From: an uncultured Clostridia bacterium
Lineage (GTDB): Bacteria; Bacillota; Clostridia; UMGS1883
Length of the DNA stretch: 57,073 bases
NCBI GenBank assembly: GCA_947589005.1
Contig: CANPZO010000015.1
Coordinates: 1-57,073, forward strand
Direction: 5' to 3'
Under the pieces are notes generated by a model. It was not told the origin of the DNA. It was given only the letters and a program-made list of their open reading frames with translations, and searched no databases. Below are positions 53,132 through 57,073 of this stretch, in pieces. How positions within the stretch are numbered: the first letter of the stretch is position 1; the number at the start of each line of letters is the position of its first letter. The position numbers were made by a program, and so were the translations under genes.

Positions 53132-54229
53132 TCAGACATTAAATCTGAACAGGACTATATCGCCGTCCTTCATGACATAATCCTTGCCCTCGCTGCGGAC
53201 AAGGCCCTTTTCCTTGGCGGCGGTCATCGAGCCGCAGGCAAGGAGGTCGTCATAGGCCACCACCTCGGCTCGGATAAAGCCCCGCTCAAAGTCCGTGTGT
53301 ATTTTGCCCGCGGCCTGAGGCGCCTTTGTGCCCTCGGTTATGGTCCAGGCCCGAACCTCGGGACTGCCGGCGGTGAGGTAGCTGATAAGGCCGAGGAGCT
53401 TGTAGCTCTTTTTCACAAGGCGATCCAATCCCGACTCGCTAAGCCCCATTTCCTCAAGGAACATCTGCTTTTCCTCGGGGTCGAGGCCGCTTATTTCCTC
53501 CTCGATGCGGGCGGAAATGGGCAATACCTCCGAGCCCTCGGCGGCGGCTATTTCCTCCACGGCCTTCACGTAGGGGTTGTTTTCGATGCCGTTGGCGAAA
53601 TCGTCCTCGCCCACGTTGGCGGCATAGAGCACGGGCTTCATGGTCAGGAGCGACAGCTCCCTTACAATGGCGGCCTCCTCGTCGGTGACGTTTACCGAGC
53701 GGGCGCTTTTGCCGGCCTCGAGGGCCTCTTTTATCCTCTGCCAAAGCTCCATTTCGGCGGCGTATTTCTTGTCGCCGGACTTCATGGCCTTGCCCACGCG
53801 CTCAATGCGCTTTTCCACGCTTTCAAGGTCGGCGAAAATGAGCTCGAGGTCGATGGTTTCGATATCCCGCTTGGGGTCCACGCTGCCCTCCACATGGATA
53901 ATGTTGCTGTCGTCAAAGCAGCGCACCACATGAACAATGGCGTCCACCTCGCGTATGTGCGAGAGAAACTTGTTGCCCAGTCCCTCGCCTCGGCTGGCGC
54001 CCTTTACGAGGCCCGCAATGTCAACAAATTCCACAATTGCGGGAGTGACCTTTTCGGGGTTATACATTTTTGCCAGCACGTCCAGCCGCTCGTCCGGCAC
54101 GGCCACCACGCCCACGTTGGGCTCGATGGTGCAGAAGGGGTAGTTGGCGCTTTCCGCCCCGGCCTGAGTTATGGCGTTGAAAAGGGTGCTTTTCCCCACG
54201 TTGGGGAGCCCCACTATGCCTAATTTCAT
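53132..54229 (-). CDS. ychF: Ribosome-binding ATPase YchF
   Basis: A 365-residue Obg-family P-loop protein. It has G1 [16 protein letters not shown]2/G3 [24 protein letters not shown] in place of the guanine-specific motif (ATP preference), a coiled coil, and a C-terminal TGS domain ending [17 protein letters not shown]. It binds ribosomes and is involved in stress responses. Full length with start ATG 54229 following an aaggagac site. Single gene. Confidence 0.95.
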   Translation of the reverse strand: MKLGIVGLPNVGKSTLFNAITQAGAESANYPFCTIEPNVGVVAVPDERLDVLAKMYNPEKVTPAIVEFVDIAGLVKGASRGEGLGNKFLSHIREVDAIVHVVRCFDDSNIIHVEGSVDPKRDIETIDLELIFADLESVEKRIERVGKAMKSGDKKYAAEMELWQRIKEALEAGKSARSVNVTDEEAAIVRELSLLTMKPVLYAANVGEDDFANGIENNPYVKAVEEIAAAEGSEVLPISARIEEEISGLDPEEKQMFLEEMGLSESGLDRLVKKSYKLLGLISYLTAGSPEVRAWTITEGTKAPQAAGKIHTDFERGFIRAEVVAYDDLLACGSMTAAKEKGLVRSEGKDYVMKDGDIVLFRFNV

Positions 54230-54473
54230 TTTATATCAGTCTCCTTTGTTTCGGGGTCAAAATGACGGTTCATACCAATTAGTATATCACATCGGATACT
54301 GTTTTTCAATAGTTTTTGCAATTAAAATTATAAATTTGGGGGGAGGGAGTAACGTCTTTCAAAATAGGCCGCGACCGCCTTTTACCGGCCTGACAAGCGG
54401 GCGGCTGTCATAATACAAAATGTATTCTCTAAATAATCTCTGCCCGACGCCGTAAGCTTACCTTATATTCTGT

Positions 54474-55124
54474 TTATACAAGCGCTTTCACCAAATACGT
54501 TGAGCCCCAGCTATGGAGCGCCTCGACTTTTGAAAAGCCCGCCGCTTTAAGTACGGCTATTTCGTGTTCCACGGTGAGCGGCGTGTCATAATGGTAAAAC
54601 GCGTCGTCAACAACGCCCTGTTCCTTTTTCAATATGCAAAGTCTTTCAAAATACTCCTTCTCCAACGCCTCACTTTCCGCGAAATAATCCGTAAGGATAA
54701 AATACCCGTCGGATTTCAAAGAGGTGTGAAGCTTTTTATAAAGCGCCAGCTTCGCTTCGGCGGCAAAATGATGGAGCGATTCCACCGAAACGGCGGCGTC
54801 GAAGCAATCCGCTTCAAAAGGGATATCGAAATAAGAGCCGCAAATCAGCCTGATTTTGCGGCCCGGAAATTTCCGCTTTAACGCCGCCAGCATATCCGGC
54901 GACAAATCAATCCCCACCACCGACGCTTCTCCGTTCATGGCGAGGTAGTACTCAAGCTCAAGCCCTGTGCCGCAGCCTAAATCAAGTACGTTGGCTCCGC
55001 TTTTCATTGGTAGCAGCGCCGCAGTATAGGGATAGAAATTTTTTGCGCCTTCAAGCTCGGTCAGCATATGCTCATCGTAGCCTTCAAGACGGTTTTTGAA
55101 AAAATCGCTCATTGTTTCAAGCAT
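54474..55124 (-). CDS. SAM-dependent methyltransferase, class I
   Basis: A 216-residue methyltransferase with motif I VLDLGCGTGLELEYY, motif II acidic loop VVGIDLSPDML, and the SVESLHHF segment. The family acts on small molecules or proteins; the target is unknown. ATG 55124 has an aaaggag site. It is followed upstream on the same strand by an AlkD-like gene with which it may be co-transcribed (37-base gap). Confidence 0.87.
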   Translation of the reverse strand: MLETMSDFFKNRLEGYDEHMLTELEGAKNFYPYTAALLPMKSGANVLDLGCGTGLELEYYLAMNGEASVVGIDLSPDMLAALKRKFPGRKIRLICGSYFDIPFEADCFDAAVSVESLHHFAAEAKLALYKKLHTSLKSDGYFILTDYFAESEALEKEYFERLCILKKEQGVVDDAFYHYDTPLTVEHEIAVLKAAGFSKVEALHSWGSTYLVKALV

Positions 55125-55160
55125 GAAATTTGCTCCTTTATGCCTTGGCATGGAATATTT

Positions 55161-55820
55161 TTAAATATATTTACTTGCCTCTTTAACGCTTAAACTGTCC
55201 ATGGTATTCTTATATTTGTTTATAAATTCCCTTACGAATCTAGGATTGGTTTTTGAGTAATCTCTTAACGCCCAACCGATAGCTTTATTTACAAAAAATT
55301 CATCGCTGCCAAAACAATTTACTATGATTTGTTCCAATAGTTCTTTGTCTGTTTTATCTTTTAGGCCAAGCTGATGCTCTATTGCGGTTCTTTTCAGCCA
55401 AATATTTTCGCTTTCAGACCAATCAATCATCAAGTCTTTGACCCTTGAATCTCTTAATCCGACATCTCCGATTACTTTGCATAAAAAATCTATTGTATCC
55501 CACCACGATTTTGTGGTTATATAATTTTTAATTTTTGGCATATCTTCAAAAGAAACATATTGTTTTGTCGCAAGAAGATAATCATAAACCAAATATTGAA
55601 ACTCTCTGTGTTTATCACCGTAACATTTATCCAGGAATTCCCAATCTACCATTTTTACTTTCTTTTCTGACTTGATAAAGTCACGGTAAACTTCCTTCCT
55701 TTTAGGGGCGGGGAGTCCGTAAAAATCAAACAGATTTTTCATATACTCCGACATTGCGGCAGCATTTTCTCTATCTTTTCGTGATTCAAATATCTTTTTA
55801 ATTTCTAAATATTTATCCAT
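55161..55820 (-). CDS. DNA alkylation repair protein, AlkD-like
   Basis: A 219-residue, all-helical HEAT-repeat protein with the AlkC/AlkD family pattern (MKNLFDFYGLPAPKRKEVYRDF, WWDTIDFLCKVIGDVG, NIWLKRTAIEHQLG, FFVNKAIGWALRDYSKTNP). AlkD glycosylases remove bulky or positively charged alkyl bases. The gene is AT-rich compared with the core genome, suggesting acquisition. Confidence 0.87.
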   Translation of the reverse strand: MDKYLEIKKIFESRKDRENAAAMSEYMKNLFDFYGLPAPKRKEVYRDFIKSEKKVKMVDWEFLDKCYGDKHREFQYLVYDYLLATKQYVSFEDMPKIKNYITTKSWWDTIDFLCKVIGDVGLRDSRVKDLMIDWSESENIWLKRTAIEHQLGLKDKTDKELLEQIIVNCFGSDEFFVNKAIGWALRDYSKTNPRFVREFINKYKNTMDSLSVKEASKYI

Positions 55821-56266
55821 AATTCACCTTTGCAAATTTTTATTTTGTTACGTCGCTTTACTTCAAAACGATTATACCATGAGCAAAAATCCTTGTATGC
55901 AAGGGGATTTTTGCGGTTTGTTGTTTTTATTCCCACTCTGTTATCCGATTTAGCCATGTGTTATAATATGTGTTTTCAGTTCGCCTTTTATATAAATAAT
56001 ACATGTATTACCCATGAATTATTTATTTTTTGAATTTTTGTAGCCAATTTTTATCCAAGGAATAATAACATGCAAGCCGTCTGCTGTTGTTGCAAACGAC
56101 TCCCCTGTGCTTAATTCATTTTATTTTTAAGGTCAACGTGGCTAAGGATATGCCCTTGCGGGGCGTCGATAATTTCCTGCCTGCGAAAATCGTCCAAAGA
56201 TTTACAATACAGCAGTCTTGTCCAAGGCGTCCAAAAAATCACTTGGCTTTATCATTCACTTCTCCT
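55821..56266. other. Intergenic, AT-rich, no supported gene
   Basis: Several short frames exist but none has a ribosome binding site or recognisable product. Nothing else was recognised. Confidence 0.5.
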
Positions 56267-56788
56267 TTAAATTCCAAGAAAACCCAAAGGCAGCTCGTTG
56301 AAAAAGTAGTGGCATCCTACTTCTTCGATAAAGTCCAATACGTCGGCGTATTTCGGCTTTCTAAACCAATCGTTCAAAACGTATGTATACACTAAATCAT
56401 ACCCAATTTGCGAAGAGAGCTTGGTATACTGTCGCTTTTTATATAAGCATGTCTGAAGTTTCTCGTCAACCGAGCCTGCAATGTGCTGATATTTCTTTTC
56501 GATAATAAAGATTGTCGTATTGAAGATATTTATAAACGCATCGTCGGGCAATAATCGATCAGAATTTACGCTCAAATCCGTATTATGTTCCTCAAGATAA
56601 CGGATAAACTTGTTTTTTGACCTGCTGTAGCCTAATATCACTCCTCTTGAGTTTATAACCTTTCCTTCGTTGGTAACTCTATAACCTCTGTTGATAAGAG
56701 CTTCGTCTAGGGAGGTTGTCTGTTCAAATAACAGCCCGTGGGCATTAGTTAATGCGCCGCCGCCATGGGTGTTAGGGGTTCTCGGCAT
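56267..56788 (-). CDS. Probable type II restriction endonuclease-like protein
   Basis: A 173-residue protein I cannot name exactly. It starts MPRTPNTHGGGALTNAHGLLFEQTTSLDEAL and has an acidic-ExK pattern, LPDDAFIN ... TIFIIEKKYQ, that fits a PD-(D/E)XK nuclease core, followed by GSVDEKLQTCLYKKRQY. These traits and the preceding XRE remnant, common for restriction control proteins, point to a restriction endonuclease. No methyltransferase gene of the modification type lies in the window. AT-rich. Confidence 0.6.
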   Translation of the reverse strand: MPRTPNTHGGGALTNAHGLLFEQTTSLDEALINRGYRVTNEGKVINSRGVILGYSRSKNKFIRYLEEHNTDLSVNSDRLLPDDAFINIFNTTIFIIEKKYQHIAGSVDEKLQTCLYKKRQYTKLSSQIGYDLVYTYVLNDWFRKPKYADVLDFIEEVGCHYFFNELPLGFLGI

Positions 56789-56790
56789 AA

Positions 56791-56950
56791 TCAATCACAC
56801 TCCTTAAAAAATTCGGTTATTTCAATATTCAACGTGTTAGCCAATAAATTAAGCAGAGAAAGCGATGTACTTTTTTCACATTTCTCCGACTCCAGCTTCG
56901 TCAGCTTGTACCTGTTATTTCGCAGTGCTTTGCCTGCGTGATTTTAGAAG
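56791..56950 (-). pseudogene. XRE control-protein remnant upstream of endonuclease
   Basis: The minus strand encodes a helix-turn-helix tail (YKLTKLESEKCEKS ... LSLLNLLANTLNIEITEFF) ending in TGA at 56791-56793, three bases before the endonuclease start. Its N-terminal part (RFASKITQA) is in another frame, so a frameshift near 56935 has broken the gene. A possible promoter with TTGACA lies around 57003-57008 on the minus strand. Confidence 0.65.
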
Positions 56951-57073
56951 CGAACCTGTATTTTTTGATATTTTTACCTATTTGTAGAATATAAAATAGG
57001 TGCTGTCAATAGTTTTTCGCAAATTCGTCTCTGCCAAAATGAAGTTTCTGGCCGGGAAGCCCGGCGAGGGGGC

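Overview
The window looks like the chromosome of an anaerobic, spore-forming-lineage Firmicute (class Clostridia, moderately high GC). Evidence: a SpoIID/LytB-type protein, Gram-positive style Shine-Dalgarno sites, a fused FeoA-FeoB iron importer, CarD, TrkH/TrkA, a VanRS-like two-component pair, LexA with a Gram-positive SOS box, and an oxygen-labile nitrogenase-like enzyme system. No species can be named from the sequence alone.

Layout. 1-2.0 kb: the end of a mobile element carrying three serine recombinase genes, one cut by the window edge, one lacking the catalytic Ser in its motif, one lacking its catalytic domain. 2.1-2.7 kb: repeat remnant. 2.7-16.1 kb: a sulfur island. A perfect promoter drives a 34-codon cysteine-rich leader peptide and a strong terminator, followed by mccB and mccA (methionine-to-cysteine pathway) and a LysR regulator. 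A second promoter fires into a degenerate Met-tRNA-like sequence split by a 275-bp miniature element, then continues without a visible terminator through a MetNIQ-type importer, nitrogenase-like D, K and H subunits, a NifX-like protein and a NifB-like radical-SAM maturase. After a 526-bp repeat come a rhodanese/TtcA-like fusion and a small Cys-rich gene split by a second copy of the miniature element. The best functional guess for the nitrogenase-like set is a methylthio-alkane-reductase-type (MAR) sulfur-salvage enzyme; no NifE/NifN is present.

16.1-21.5 kb: accessory DNA, with two HD-domain gene copies in inverted orientation flanking a GNAT acetyltransferase and a secreted tannase-like hydrolase, then AT-rich palindromes and a decayed ISL3 transposase. 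21.5-36 kb: acyl-CoA synthetase, FeoAB, a lipoprotein metallo-beta-lactamase, another 515-bp repeat, dapA-dapB, SpoIID-like, YigZ, a YafQ-type toxin-antitoxin pair, a two-component system, rfbB. 36-57 kb: YczE-like protein, initiator tRNA with a duplicated 3' half, aldo/keto reductase, HtrA, ispD-ispF, CarD, GtrA, prfB-secA, pncB, an XRE regulator, trkH-trkA, lexA, ychF, a methyltransferase, an AlkD-like protein, and a probable restriction endonuclease next to a decayed control protein.

The most notable signals are the cysteine-leader attenuator, the importer/nitrogenase-like operon with its tRNA-like 5' end, and two families of short non-autonomous elements with terminal inverted repeats that share hairpin modules. 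All similarity statements are from reading the sequence by eye; no database or folding program was run.
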